A program made the translations under genes and the position numbers. The notes below the pieces were generated by a model. That model was given only the letters and a program-made list of their open reading frames with translations. It had not been told where the DNA came from and did no database searches. A stretch of DNA of 64,000 bases from Caldicellulosiruptor changbaiensis (lineage in GTDB: Bacteria; Bacillota; Thermoanaerobacteria; Caldicellulosiruptorales; Caldicellulosiruptoraceae). This document shows, piece after piece, positions 15,831 through 25,194 of this stretch; within the stretch, counting starts at the first letter, position 1; each line of letters begins with the position of its first letter. Where the stretch lies: positions 2,458,501 through 2,522,500 of the forward strand of contig NZ_CP034791.1 in NCBI RefSeq assembly GCF_003999255.1, written 5' to 3'.

Positions 15831-16289
15831 ATGAAAGAAGTTAGTGCTCCGTATTTCAGATTTGAAAATTATGTGGTTGATTATATTCATTATAATTATA
15901 ATCATCAAGCAAAATTAGAAAACAAGCCAATAGAAGTAAGATTTTCTTTAGCTGTCAACATAAATGTAAGAGAAGAAGAAAAAAAATCGACCGTTACATT
16001 AAAGTGTAACATATTTGGAAACGCAGAAGAGAATAATTTTCCTTTTAGTTTAGAAATTTCATTAACAGGTTATTTTAGAGGAAGTGAGAACATAGAACGA
16101 GAAAAATTTATTGAATTAACTAAATATAACGGTACAGCAATTTTATTTCCTTATTTACGTTCAACTGTTTCAGATATAACAAAAGCAGCTAATATTAATC
16201 CTCTTATTTTGCCCGTGATAAATGTGATTAATTTTATCAAAGAACAAGAAAAAAAAGACAAAGAAAATTCAGGTTTCCAAGGAGAATGA
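15831..16289 (+). CDS. SecB-like chaperone of TAC module 2 (CmdC-like)
   Basis: This 152-residue protein has SecB architecture: strands VRFSLAVNINV, VTLKCNIFG and FSLEISLTGYF, then the conserved NGTAILFPYLRSTVSDITKA and LILPVINVINF, corresponding to the SecB LFPYARE..S.LT...G and LPP.NF elements. It ends in a lysine-rich tail. ATG at 15831 has AAGGTGG at good spacing; a GTG one codon earlier overlaps the antitoxin stop. It is clearly divergent from the chaperone of module 1, so the two modules are not recent duplicates. It is expected to stabilise the antitoxin just upstream. Confidence 0.75.
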   Translation: MKEVSAPYFRFENYVVDYIHYNYNHQAKLENKPIEVRFSLAVNINVREEEKKSTVTLKCNIFGNAEENNFPFSLEISLTGYFRGSENIEREKFIELTKYNGTAILFPYLRSTVSDITKAANINPLILPVINVINFIKEQEKKDKENSGFQGE

Positions 16290-16397
16290 GTGGTATATAT
16301 TAATTGATTTCATAGAGCTTGCCCTCCAGTTTAAATTTTAAATCTATTACGAGGTAATAGCACCTTTTTTCATCAGAACTCTCTTGAAATTATATCA

Positions 16398-17041
16398 TCA
16401 GGTTTGAAGCATTTTCCAACCACTGCCTATAAAATAGATTGAAAATGCTAAAATAAATATGCCTAACAACAAAATAATCCAGCGATATACAACATCACTT
16501 ATCAGTTTTTTCCTCTGGAAAGTGCCAGGGAAATTGCTGAATACCATACAAAGTCCGATAAAATATGTCCTATAAAAAAGAACAAAACACCAATTAACCC
16601 CAAAGTATAAGACTGGCGTATTAATTCCATCCCCGTAGACGCCCACCAGAGAATGAAGTAAGGATTAGTAGCGCTTACAAGTGCTCCTGCCAATACAAGA
16701 TTTCTCATGCCTGCACTATTTCCCGTTATTTGATTTTCCAGAGAAACTGACTTGTTTATGCCGGACTTTATCATTCCATACCCCATCCATGCAAGGAAAG
16801 CACCGCCAAATAGTCCAACAAATCCTGCAACTGTCGGATTAGTAAAAAAATCTTTAAGCCCGAATGTCATGATGACAATTAATATAAGTTCCAGCATTCC
16901 GTGTCCTAATACTGTCAAAGGTCCTGCTGTCCACCCTTTTTTTAGACTGCCGTCAATCGTGACCCCTAACATTGGCCCTGGCATCATTGCTCCTGAAAAG
17001 CCTATTAAAAACGCACTGATAAAAATTCCCCATAAAGCCAT
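16398..17041 (-). pseudogene. LysE/RhtB-family exporter with a one-base frameshift
   Basis: The first 179 codons encode a LysE-type transporter: GFSGAMMPGPMLGVTI near the start, then hydrophobic helices including GLFGGAFLAWMGYGMI and GALVSATNPYFILWWAS. The frame ends ISLALSRGKN-stop, but adding a single A to the AAAAAA run at 16505-16510 continues KKLISDVVYRWIILLLGIFI and closes the last membrane helix at 16398, giving about 214 residues, normal for the family. Such proteins export amino acids. The change is either inactivating or a homopolymer error in the sequence. Confidence 0.75.
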
Positions 17042-17194
17042 ATTAATTAACCTCTCTTATTATAAAAGTCGACTTCAATATAATAACAGCAAATTTTGAT
17101 ATTAATTAATTTTATTTTAATAAAATCTTACCGTTTATGAAAGTACTAACAACACAATTTTCTTTAATTAACTAACTTCGAGACTTGTCAAGAA

Positions 17195-18407
17195 TTTTGT
17201 GTTTCCAATTTATAACGTAAGTTGTAAAGTTGGGTTATGTTATTGATGTATTTTCTAATACTGAAAAGCTCTATTTTTCCATTTTGTACGGCGTAAGGTT
17301 TCTTGCTGTAAGTAAATATTAATTTCTAAGACTTTGGCAGTCTTGATATATCCACCTGAATTTACTTCTTTACTTTTCAATCATGCTATTTACACTTTCA
17401 ACGGCGCTTGTGGTATAAATATGCTTTCTTAATTCTTCAGGGTATTTCATATGGGCAAGATAAAACTCTGCTTTTTCTGATATTGTTTTAACAAATCGAG
17501 GATATTTTGAAAGGTATCCATCGCAAAGTTCTTTAAATTTTGCTGCAGCTTTGTCAAAATCGGAGGAAGAAATTCTAAATCTTTCTAAACTCTTGTTAAA
17601 AGCTGAAAGCTCTATAATTTTGTCATATATTTTTTCAGCTATTTTGCTCAAGGTGGACAAAAGCAAGCTCAAGCTCAGCAAGAGGGTAAGCAAGTTTGAC
17701 AGCATCTATAATACCAGGAAAATCATCGCTTATAACAATTAAAACTTCTTTAAAACCTCTTGTAATTAAGTCTTTAAATACTTTCATCCAATCAGCCTTA
17801 TTTTCTTTTCCGAAGAAAGAGCAGAATACCGAAAATGTCTTTTTTACCTTTTTTGAGTCGATACCAAAGCTGGCATTGCAAGTAGCAAGTTTTATCTTAG
17901 AATTATCCTTAACTTCACTTCTGAATAACCATCGATGAAAAGAAGCAAAAGCACTTGTGGGCAATTCTTTTTGTTTGAATAATTGAAGTTCATTTTTTGA
18001 GGTCTTCTTTGATTTTTAGGATTTTGTTTTCGGAATAAGGGAGATTTAAGTTTTTCAAAGTCTGGACAAGGGAACGCTAAAGAATAACCATTGACATACT
18101 TGCGATATAAGAAGATCGGTGTACGAACTATCAACTCTTTTGTAGCGAAAAAGAAGAGGATAGAAGGTCGGAAATTCTACGGGCGTGTTCGAGGGACAGA
18201 GATTTCAAGACACAAGGCAGGTGTTGCAAGTTTTACTTGTAGTTGCTTTAGAGCTGGGCAATTAGGATCATCACAGGAAGCAATACATATTTAATACTTG
18301 CTTCTTGGGCCATGTTTTTAGTAGTTTCGAAAATTTCGTTTTTATTCATTTTAAGTAGTCCCCCTTTGATGATTATTTCAATACTAAATTATACAGTGGA
18401 CACAATT
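17195..18407 (-). mobile_element. Decayed IS256-family element inserted in an ISLre2 transposase gene
   Basis: Imperfect terminal inverted repeats are visible: TTGTGTTTCCAATTTATAA from about 17197 and, on the opposite strand, TTGTGTCCACTGTATAATTT from 18405. The length of 1.2 kb is right for IS256. The outer end at 18407 directly interrupts the ISLre2 transposase reading frame, which shows that this element landed in an older one. Confidence 0.6.
17210..18349 (-). pseudogene. IS256-type (Mutator) transposase with several frameshifts
   Basis: Starting at an ATG preceded by AAAGGGGGACT, the fragments in order are MNKNEIFETTKNMAQEASIK, EISVPRTRP and NFRPSIL, SEVKDNSKIKLATCNASFGI, then the catalytic region IVISDDFPGIIDAVKLAYPL, then ELRKHIYTTSAVESVNSMIE and SGGYIKTAKVLEINIYLQQE. 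These are the landmarks of the Mutator/IS256 family, including the DDFPG Asp and the TTSAVE.VN helix. At least four frame changes and stops make it non-functional. Confidence 0.7.
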
Positions 18408-18695
18408 TTATTTTAACTCCCTCCTCTCATATTCAATATCCCCAAATATTGTCCTTAAACTTCTCTTATCTTTCCTTACAACCTTATACCTCTTCTTCCT
18501 TTCTTTGTTTTCTTTTACTGATTCATCTATAAATTTACATGCCTCCTCTATTATCCCCTTACCTATCTGGTCCAATTGCTTCTTAAGCTCAATTGAATAT
18601 TCTGTTAAATCCTTCTCCCTTCGCACTATCTTCTCTAATCCGTCCTCAAAAGTCTTTAAAAGTTCTTTTATTTTTGATACAATATCTTTAGTCAT
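18408..18695 (-). pseudogene. N-terminal fragment of an ISLre2 (UPF0236) transposase
   Basis: The 95 residues, MTKDIVSKIKELLKTFEDGL to TIFGDIEYERRELK, match the start of UPF0236/ISLre2 transposases, which are about 450 residues. The frame is cut at the junction with the IS256-like element and the remainder was not found beyond it. Confidence 0.65.
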
Positions 18696-18944
18696 TTTGC
18701 TCCTTCCTTTGGTTTGCTTTTCCTTTTCTCTTTAGTTTTTTCAACCTTATATTCTACATCATTTTTTCTCTTCTACCAAGAGGAGGGAGCTTTTTTCCAT
18801 TCAATATCCTATAAATATTTTACACTAAGAATCTATGGAAAAGTGGAAATTTGAACACTTTATTTTCAACAATTGCACTTATCCCTACTGTAATTATTTA
18901 CTGTAATTATTAACTTCTATCTTCAATTTTTAAATTTTATTATA

Positions 18945-19499
18945 TTACCCTTTCACAATCTCTTTTCCCACCTCAAAAGCTCTTTCAAGTAATTCTTTTC
19001 TATTTGTCACTTCGCCTGCAGGATTTAGGTTATTACTACCTATTATAGCTTTTATCTCCATATTAAATGCCCATTTAAAAAATCCAGCTATGTCGTTCAT
19101 TATCTTCTCTCCATCTGTGCCAGCACCTTGAGTATATACAAGAACACACTTTTTACCAGCAGGTATTCTTGAACCTTCTCCAATCTTTAAAAGAGCATAC
19201 AGTCTGTCTAAAAAAAGCTTGGTCTGGGCTGTAACATAGCTCATGTAAATTGGAGAGCCAACAACCAATGCATTGGCAGAATACAGCGCCTCATATATTT
19301 TTTGCATGTCGTCCTGCTGCCTACACCTGCCATGTTCTTGACAAAAATTACATCCCTGACAAGGATGAATATTCAGCTCGTTTAACTTAAACACTTCCAC
19401 CTCAGCACCTGCCTCTTTTGCACCGCTGAGAACCTTTTCAACCAAAATTTCTGTATTGCCACCTCTGCGTGGACTGCCAACAACACCTACTACCTTCAT
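18945..19499 (-). CDS. Flavodoxin-fold NAD(P)H-dependent FMN reductase/iron-sulfur flavoprotein
   Basis: This 184-residue protein has the FMN phosphate loop GSPRRGGNTEIL at residues 8-19, a Cys cluster HPCQGCNFCQEHGRC at about 46-60 that resembles the 4Fe-4S site of iron-sulfur flavoproteins, and GSPIYMSYVTAQTKLFLDR at about 81-99. It is cytoplasmic and likely reduces quinones, oxygen species or other acceptors. It is divergently placed to an HxlR regulator 130 bases away, the usual arrangement in which the regulator controls the reductase in response to redox or electrophile stress. The substrate is unknown. Confidence 0.75.
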   Translation of the reverse strand: MKVVGVVGSPRRGGNTEILVEKVLSGAKEAGAEVEVFKLNELNIHPCQGCNFCQEHGRCRQQDDMQKIYEALYSANALVVGSPIYMSYVTAQTKLFLDRLYALLKIGEGSRIPAGKKCVLVYTQGAGTDGEKIMNDIAGFFKWAFNMEIKAIIGSNNLNPAGEVTNRKELLERAFEVGKEIVKG

Positions 19500-19629
19500 C
19501 TTATAAATCCCCCTTTCCAGTGATTACAAATAATATATTATCTACTGTTAGTATATAATTGCAAGTAGGTACTTTTTTGTGATATACTATACTTTAGGTA
19601 ACCTTAAAGTAAAAAAGGAGTTATGAACT

Positions 19630-19959
19630 TTGAAAAACTCAAATGATAATATGCCACTCTGCCCTGTGGAAATTACGCTAGCTTTGATAGGCAGTAAATG
19701 GAAAATCCTTATTTTGAGAGAGCTCATGCACGGTACAAAAAGGTTTAACCAGCTTTTAAAATCTATAAATGGCATTAGCCAGAAAGTTCTCACACAGCAG
19801 CTGCGTTCAATGGAAAAGGATGGCCTTGTTATTAGAAAGGTTTACCCAGAGGTTCCACCAAGGGTTGAGTACACGCTTACAGAGCTTGGGCTTAGTCTAA
19901 AACCTATTCTTGATGCGATGTATGAGTGGGGAGAAAGATATAAAAAAATTAAGGGATAA
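19630..19959 (+). CDS. HxlR-family transcriptional regulator
   Basis: This 109-residue winged-helix protein has the HxlR landmark CPVEITLALIGSKWKILILR, the LKSINGISQKVLTQQLRSME recognition region and the wing VIRKVYPEVPPRVEYTLTEL. The Cys just before PVE is the redox-sensing Cys in several family members. It starts at TTG with AAGGAG about ten bases before; an internal ATG ten codons later is an alternative. It probably regulates the divergent flavoprotein gene and itself from the 130-base shared region. Confidence 0.8.
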   Translation: MKNSNDNMPLCPVEITLALIGSKWKILILRELMHGTKRFNQLLKSINGISQKVLTQQLRSMEKDGLVIRKVYPEVPPRVEYTLTELGLSLKPILDAMYEWGERYKKIKG

Positions 19960-20032
19960 AACATTACGCTATTACATTTAAAAGCAAAATTCATAAATAG
20001 ACCTCTCATTGTCCATTGTTAAAAGAGCCTCT

Positions 20033-21604
20033 TCACATTTTACATCCCTCTATCATATTCTCTAACCATTTCTTTACTTCTGCTACTTTGTTTTCATTTA
20101 CAAGCAAAACTAAGCAGTCACCAGCCCAAATTTCTGTGTTTCCACGGGGAATTATTTCTCTCCCTCCTCGTCTTATAGCTACCACCAGGGTATTTTCTGT
20201 CCATTTTATTTCTTTTATTTTTTTGTTTTCAATTTGAGATCCTACACATACAAAAGATTCTAAAACAATTTTGGAATCTTGTTGCTTTTTGTAAACACCC
20301 ACATTTCTACTCAGGATTCTTTCTAATAGCTGTTCATAAATCGGCCGTGAATTAAGAATGTCTGAAATAATATATGCTACCAGACATACTATACTCACTG
20401 ACAAAAGATGAGAAAATGAACCTGTCATCTCTACTATCAATATGATACCAGTCACTGGTGCTTTTACTATTGCCGAAAAATAACCTGCCATTGCAAATAT
20501 AATCAAATTGGTAATGTATTGTTTATCTATTATAGATAAAATGGTCAAACTTTTTCCATAAATTGCTCCTGTTAAAGCTCCAATAGAAAGTAACGGTAAG
20601 AAAATACCACCCGGAGTTGATGACCCATAACTTATCATTGTAAATAGAAACTTTACCATCAGCAGTATTATCAGCATTCTAATACTGTAATTTCTGGTAA
20701 CCACTTTGCTAATTAAATCATGTCCCCCTCCTAAAACATCAGGCAAAGAATAACCAACCAAACCTGCAATCAAAAAAGCAATTATTGGTCGCAAATTAGC
20801 TGGAATAAAAATTAACTTTTGATAAGCTTTTTGGGTTGCTAACAAGACTTTATTAAATAACACACCAAAAATTCCAGTTATTATTCCCAAAATTATAAGA
20901 ACAAAGTATTTGTCCAGTGGCAATGAAATTAAATCCTTGAATCGAAAGACAGGTCTTAATCCAAAAAAATTTGCAGATACAAAGTCAGCCACGATAGAAG
21001 CAACTAAGGCATATACCATAATTAATGGAGAAAAATTCTTGTGAATCTCCTCGAGTGCAAACATCAAACCAGCAAATGGCGCATTAAATGCTGCAGCCAA
21101 TCCGGCACTGGCACCACATGTAATAAAGAGTCGTTCATCAAGTTTGGATCTTTTCATCAACTTTCCAAAACCCTGTCCAACTGCAGCACCAATTTGAACT
21201 GAAGGTCCTTCTCTTCCTAAGGATAACCCCCCTAAAATTCCCACAACAGCACCAAAAAACTTTCCAATTATAACTTTCCACCAACTCATTTCTAATCTTC
21301 TTATCAGAATGCCTTTTACTTGAGGAATACCACTGCCAGCTATCATAGGCTCTTTTTGAACCATAAAACCTATGATTAATCCAAATAATATCAGAAAAAC
21401 GCTCCATATGGGAATCAACCAAGGATGTATGTGCAGGAAAGAATATAAACAAAGTGAAAATTGCAACACTTTTTCAATTGCAAGTCTAAACAAAACAATT
21501 AAAATGCCTGTCACAAATCCAATAACAGTACTTTCCACTATAATTTTAAAATGAGATAACGACCAGTAATTATGTAGAATACTTTTGGCATCATTATTTG
21601 ACAA
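20033..21604 (-). CDS. ClC-family chloride/proton antiporter with RCK-C domain
   Basis: This 523-residue membrane protein has the ClC selectivity segments GSGIPQVKG, GREGPSVQIGAAVGQG and GGIFLPLLSIGALTG. The gating Glu (GREGP) and the internal proton Glu (FALEEIHKNF) are both present, which predicts Cl-/H+ exchange rather than a channel. The C-terminal 90 residues (IKWTENTLVVAIRRGGREII ... GDCLVLLV) form a TrkA-C/RCK-C regulatory domain. It starts at TTG after AAGGATGG. It stands alone; the hairpin downstream of glmS separates the two. Confidence 0.85.
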   Translation of the reverse strand: MSNNDAKSILHNYWSLSHFKIIVESTVIGFVTGILIVLFRLAIEKVLQFSLCLYSFLHIHPWLIPIWSVFLILFGLIIGFMVQKEPMIAGSGIPQVKGILIRRLEMSWWKVIIGKFFGAVVGILGGLSLGREGPSVQIGAAVGQGFGKLMKRSKLDERLFITCGASAGLAAAFNAPFAGLMFALEEIHKNFSPLIMVYALVASIVADFVSANFFGLRPVFRFKDLISLPLDKYFVLIILGIITGIFGVLFNKVLLATQKAYQKLIFIPANLRPIIAFLIAGLVGYSLPDVLGGGHDLISKVVTRNYSIRMLIILLMVKFLFTMISYGSSTPGGIFLPLLSIGALTGAIYGKSLTILSIIDKQYITNLIIFAMAGYFSAIVKAPVTGIILIVEMTGSFSHLLSVSIVCLVAYIISDILNSRPIYEQLLERILSRNVGVYKKQQDSKIVLESFVCVGSQIENKKIKEIKWTENTLVVAIRRGGREIIPRGNTEIWAGDCLVLLVNENKVAEVKKWLENMIEGCKM

Positions 21605-21645
21605 CTGTAATCACCATCCTTTTAATTTTAAAAGAAGGGTAATAT

Positions 21646-21688
21646 AAAAGAGGCTGAACCTATAAGTTTTTAGGAACAGCCTCTTTTA
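21646..21688 (-). terminator. Terminator downstream of glmS
   Basis: AAAAGAGGCTG pairs with CAGCCTCTTTT, and the inner CCTA/TAGG pairs extend the stem. It lies ten bases past the glmS stop. Confidence 0.7.
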
Positions 21689-21697
21689 ACTTTCAAA

Positions 21698-23533
21698 TCA
21701 CTCCACAGTCACACTCTTTGCTAAATTCCTTGGCTTGTCAACATCGCAGCCTCTCTGGACTGCTGTGTAGTATGCAAAAAGCTGCAGTGGCACAACTGTC
21801 AAAACTGGTGCTAAAATGTCAAGTGTCCTTGGAATATACAAAACATGGTCTGATACATTTTCTATGTCGGTATTTCCCTCCTGCGCAACAGAAAGTACAA
21901 CAGCACCACGTGATTTTACCTCTTTTATATTGCTTACCATCTTCTCAAAAAGCTTCTCTTGCGTTGCCAGCGCAATTACAAATGTTCCGTCTTCAATCAG
22001 TGCAATGGTCCCATGTTTTAGCTCACCTGCTGCATATGCTTCTGAGTGAATGTACGAAATCTCTTTGAGTTTTAAAGACCCTTCCATTGCAACTGCAAAG
22101 TCCAAGCCTCTTCCCAAATAAAAGATGTCCTTTGCATTGAAATGCTCAGACGCATACTTTTGTATATTTTCCCTGTGTGTCAGAACATACTCAACCTTTT
22201 CAGGAAGCCTCTTTATTTCATCTCTGATTTTTGCAAACTCTTCATAGGAAATTGTTCCAAGCTTTGTCGCAAAGTCAAGTGCAATAAGATAGAGGCATAT
22301 TAGCTGTGTTGTGTAAGCTTTTGTTGATGCAACCGCAATCTCTGGTCCTGCCCATGTATAAAGACAGTCATCTACCTCTCTTGCAATTGATGACCCAACA
22401 ACATTTACAATCCCAAGCGTTCTTGAATCTTTTGCCTTTGCTTCTCTCATTGCAACAAGTGTGTCTATTGTCTCACCAGACTGGGAAATCACAATTGTTA
22501 ATGTATTCTCATCTACTATTGGGTCTCTGTATCTGAACTCACTTGCTATGTCAACCTCAACAGGAATTCTTGTGAGCTTTTCAATGACATGTTTTCCAAC
22601 AATCCCCGCATGGTATGCTGTACCACATGCAACGATAAATATCTTGTTGAGTTTTTGTAAATCCTCTTTGGTAATCTTAATTCCATCAAGGTTCACTTCA
22701 AAACCACTGTCTGGGAGCCTTCCTGTCAAGGTATCTTTGATAGCCTTGGGCTGCTCCATTATCTCTTTTATCATGAAATGTTCATAGCCGCCCTTTTCTG
22801 CGCTTGATACATCCCATGTAACATGAAATACCTCTTTTTTAACTGGCTCTTTTTCAGTGTTTACAATCTCTACCTTATCTTTTGTCACAATGGCAATCTC
22901 ATTTTCTTCAAGAATATAGGTATCTCTTGTGTACTCCAGTATAGCTGGGATATCTGATGCTATGAAGTTTTCACCCTGGCCAAGTCCCACAATTAATGGA
23001 CTGTCTTTTCTTGCTGCAAGTATCATATCCGGTCTGTCAAGACAAAGAACGCCAAGCGCATATGATCCCTGAATCTTTTCAAGGGTCTTTATAAATGCAT
23101 CTAAAATGTCACCGTCATAGTAATACTCTATAAGATGAGCAACAACCTCAGTGTCTGTATCTGATGCAAAAGTGTAACCTTTCTTTATGAGAAATTCCTT
23201 CAGCTTCAAATAGTTCTCAATGATTCCGTTGTGAACAATTGCAATCTTGCCGCTTTGACTCACATGGGGGTGCGAATTTTCATAAGACGGCTCACCGTGT
23301 GTTGCCCATCTTGTATGACCAATCCCAACAAAACCTTCAATGGGATTCTGATTTAGCTTCTCTTCCAAAACAGTAAGTCTTCCTTTTGTCTTTACTATGT
23401 CAATCTTTGATTTATCTATATCGATAACTGCCACACCGGCAGAGTCGTATCCTCTGTACTCAAGTCTTTTAAGTCCAGAGAGCAAAATAGGGACACAGTT
23501 TTTTGTGCCAACATAGCCAACAATTCCGCACAT
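21698..23533 (-). CDS. glmS: Glutamine-fructose-6-phosphate aminotransferase
   Basis: This 611-residue enzyme makes glucosamine-6-phosphate from fructose-6-phosphate and glutamine for cell-wall amino sugars. The N-terminal class II glutaminase begins MCGIVGYVG with Cys2 as nucleophile (after Met removal), followed by RGYDSAGVAV and the glutamine-site HTRWATHGEP. Two SIS domains follow (for example VISQSGETIDTL and AYTTQLICLYLIAL), ending in the conserved KSVTVE. The ATG is fixed by GAGGAGG and by homology; the open frame upstream is the ribozyme, not protein. glmM lies directly upstream on the same strand. Confidence 0.95.
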   Translation of the reverse strand: MCGIVGYVGTKNCVPILLSGLKRLEYRGYDSAGVAVIDIDKSKIDIVKTKGRLTVLEEKLNQNPIEGFVGIGHTRWATHGEPSYENSHPHVSQSGKIAIVHNGIIENYLKLKEFLIKKGYTFASDTDTEVVAHLIEYYYDGDILDAFIKTLEKIQGSYALGVLCLDRPDMILAARKDSPLIVGLGQGENFIASDIPAILEYTRDTYILEENEIAIVTKDKVEIVNTEKEPVKKEVFHVTWDVSSAEKGGYEHFMIKEIMEQPKAIKDTLTGRLPDSGFEVNLDGIKITKEDLQKLNKIFIVACGTAYHAGIVGKHVIEKLTRIPVEVDIASEFRYRDPIVDENTLTIVISQSGETIDTLVAMREAKAKDSRTLGIVNVVGSSIAREVDDCLYTWAGPEIAVASTKAYTTQLICLYLIALDFATKLGTISYEEFAKIRDEIKRLPEKVEYVLTHRENIQKYASEHFNAKDIFYLGRGLDFAVAMEGSLKLKEISYIHSEAYAAGELKHGTIALIEDGTFVIALATQEKLFEKMVSNIKEVKSRGAVVLSVAQEGNTDIENVSDHVLYIPRTLDILAPVLTVVPLQLFAYYTAVQRGCDVDKPRNLAKSVTVE

Positions 23534-23601
23534 TGTTTTTGTCCTCCTCTTGAGCTTTATATTTAATTTCCAAGCTGCTATTTTCTCATAGCAAATACAA
23601 G

Positions 23602-23795
23602 GATGTAAGCCTTTTTTCTTCCTGCCTTTGTCCCAGAAGTTGCCTTCCGGGGTTTGTAGCAGAAAGTTACGAGGGAAAAAGGCAAAACCCCGCTGGGGCA
23701 CCCGCCGAAAACCTCGATTCTCCCCAGTCCTCGTCAACCTCTGGAAAAATGCGCAAAGGCAATAGCGCTATAATTTCCAGAGGTCCTGGCGCTTT
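23602..23795 (-). ncRNA. glmS ribozyme/riboswitch
   Basis: The minus strand carries the conserved core: AAGCGCCAGGACC at the 5' end, a P2 stem-loop, GTTGACGAGGA, GGAG..ATCGAGGTTTTCGGC and GGGTGCCCC, followed by P3 and P4 helices (GGGGTTT/AAACCCC, GAAGGCAACTTC). Cleavage is expected between A at 23793 and G at 23792. In Firmicutes glucosamine-6-phosphate is the cofactor for self-cleavage, which lowers glmS mRNA. The 5' boundary is firm; the 3' boundary is estimated. Confidence 0.9.
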
Positions 23796-23796
23796 G

Positions 23797-23820
23797 AAAA
23801 AGCCTTTTGTTAAAAAAGGC
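23797..23820 (-). terminator. Hairpin between glmM and the glmS ribozyme
   Basis: GCCTTTT pairs with AAAAGGC around a short loop, and the minus strand continues TTTTTC. It would end or reduce glmM transcripts just before the ribozyme, so glmS may be partly dependent on read-through or its own promoter. Confidence 0.5.
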
Positions 23821-23844
23821 CTCTTTAACTTGGCTTAGAAAGTT

Positions 23845-25194
23845 TTATGAAATCCTTGACTCAATCAAGCTTGCAAGAGCCTCCGCATCTTTTTTAATCT
23901 CTTCATAATCCTCGCCTTCAATCATTACCCTGATTAAAGGCTCTGTGCCAGAGGGTCTTATCAAGACTCTTCCTTTACCGTTTAACTTTTCTTCAACCTT
24001 TTTGATTGCCTCTAAAATTACAGGGTCTTTTGAATAAAGGTCTTTCTTGCCATTTTCAACCTTAGCGTTTACAAGCACTTGAGGATATACCCTCATGATC
24101 TTTGCAAGGTCAGAAAGCTTCTTACCACTTTCTCTAATAAGCTTTGTTAGTTGAAGGCTGGTTAAAATTCCATCGCCTGTTGTTGCAAAGTCCAAAAGTA
24201 TTATGTGGCCTGACTGCTCGCCGCCAATACTATAGCCGCCCTCAAGCATCTTTTCAAGAACATACCTGTCTCCAACTTTTGTAACTTCGAGGTTGATGCC
24301 AAGTTCTTTTGCTGCAACAAAAAGTCCCATGTTGCTCATAACTGTCACAACCAAGGTGTTGCGACTTAGTCTTCCCTGCTGTTTTAAATTTTGTGCCAAA
24401 AGAAGCATTATTTTGTCGCCATCAACAATATTGCCCTCTTCATCAACAAAAAGCGTCCTGTCTGCATCACCATCATATGCAATGCCAAAGTCAGCTTTGT
24501 TTTTAACAACTTCTTGCTGTAGCATTTTAAGATGTGTAGAGCCACACTCTTTGTTGATGTTTGTACCATCTGGCTGGTTGTTTATTGCCACGACCTCTGC
24601 TCCAAGCTCTTCAAAAACCTCTGGAGCAATTTTATATGCTGCACCATTTGCACAGTCAATGATAATTTTAAGCCCTTTGAAGTTTGCACCATTTAACGTT
24701 GACTTTAAGTAATCTTGATAGTCTTTTTTAAGGTCAACCCTATTTACTCTTCCTATCGCATCAAATTGAGCGTGTGGAACCTCATCCCATTTTTTGTTTA
24801 AAATAATGTCCTCAATTTTTTCTTCAATCTGGTCAGAAAGCTTGAAGCCCTGAGAATTAAAAAACTTAATACCGTTGAATTCATAAGGATTGTGTGATGC
24901 GGAGATCATAATCCCTGCATCAAACCCGTGGGATTTTACCAAGTGAGCTATTGCAGGTGTTGTAACAACTCCTGCCAAGTATACATCTGCTCCGACAGAT
25001 GTAAGTCCGGCACAAAGGGCAGCTTCCAGCATATCACATGAGATTCTTGTGTCCTTGCCGATTAAAATTTTGGGCTTTTGCTTGGTTTCAGTGAGCACAT
25101 ACGCTCCAGCTCTTCCTAAGTCAAACGCAAGTTCGCATGTAAGTTCTTTATTTGCAACGCCTCTCACACCATCTGTCCCAAAAAGTTTTCCCAT
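23845..25194 (-). CDS. glmM: Phosphoglucosamine mutase
   Basis: This 449-residue enzyme interconverts glucosamine-6-phosphate and glucosamine-1-phosphate, the step after GlmS. The active-site serine lies in MISASHNPYEFNGIKFF near residue 100, the metal loop is DGDADR near 240, the sugar loop is GGEQSGHI near 325 and the phosphate loop RPSGTEPLIRV near 415. The length is typical. It precedes the glmS ribozyme and glmS on the same strand, so the two enzymes of the pathway are linked. Confidence 0.95.
   Translation of the reverse strand: MGKLFGTDGVRGVANKELTCELAFDLGRAGAYVLTETKQKPKILIGKDTRISCDMLEAALCAGLTSVGADVYLAGVVTTPAIAHLVKSHGFDAGIMISASHNPYEFNGIKFFNSQGFKLSDQIEEKIEDIILNKKWDEVPHAQFDAIGRVNRVDLKKDYQDYLKSTLNGANFKGLKIIIDCANGAAYKIAPEVFEELGAEVVAINNQPDGTNINKECGSTHLKMLQQEVVKNKADFGIAYDGDADRTLFVDEEGNIVDGDKIMLLLAQNLKQQGRLSRNTLVVTVMSNMGLFVAAKELGINLEVTKVGDRYVLEKMLEGGYSIGGEQSGHIILLDFATTGDGILTSLQLTKLIRESGKKLSDLAKIMRVYPQVLVNAKVENGKKDLYSKDPVILEAIKKVEEKLNGKGRVLIRPSGTEPLIRVMIEGEDYEEIKKDAEALASLIESRIS

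Noticed and set aside
17042-17194. Lysine riboswitch upstream of the LysE-type gene
   Set aside because: None of the conserved lysine-riboswitch core could be seen; the region is short and AT-rich.
23534-23737. N-terminal 68-residue extension of GlmS
   Set aside because: The sequence is the glmS ribozyme; GlmS must start at MCGIVG so that Cys is exposed as the nucleophile, and GAGGAGG precedes that ATG.
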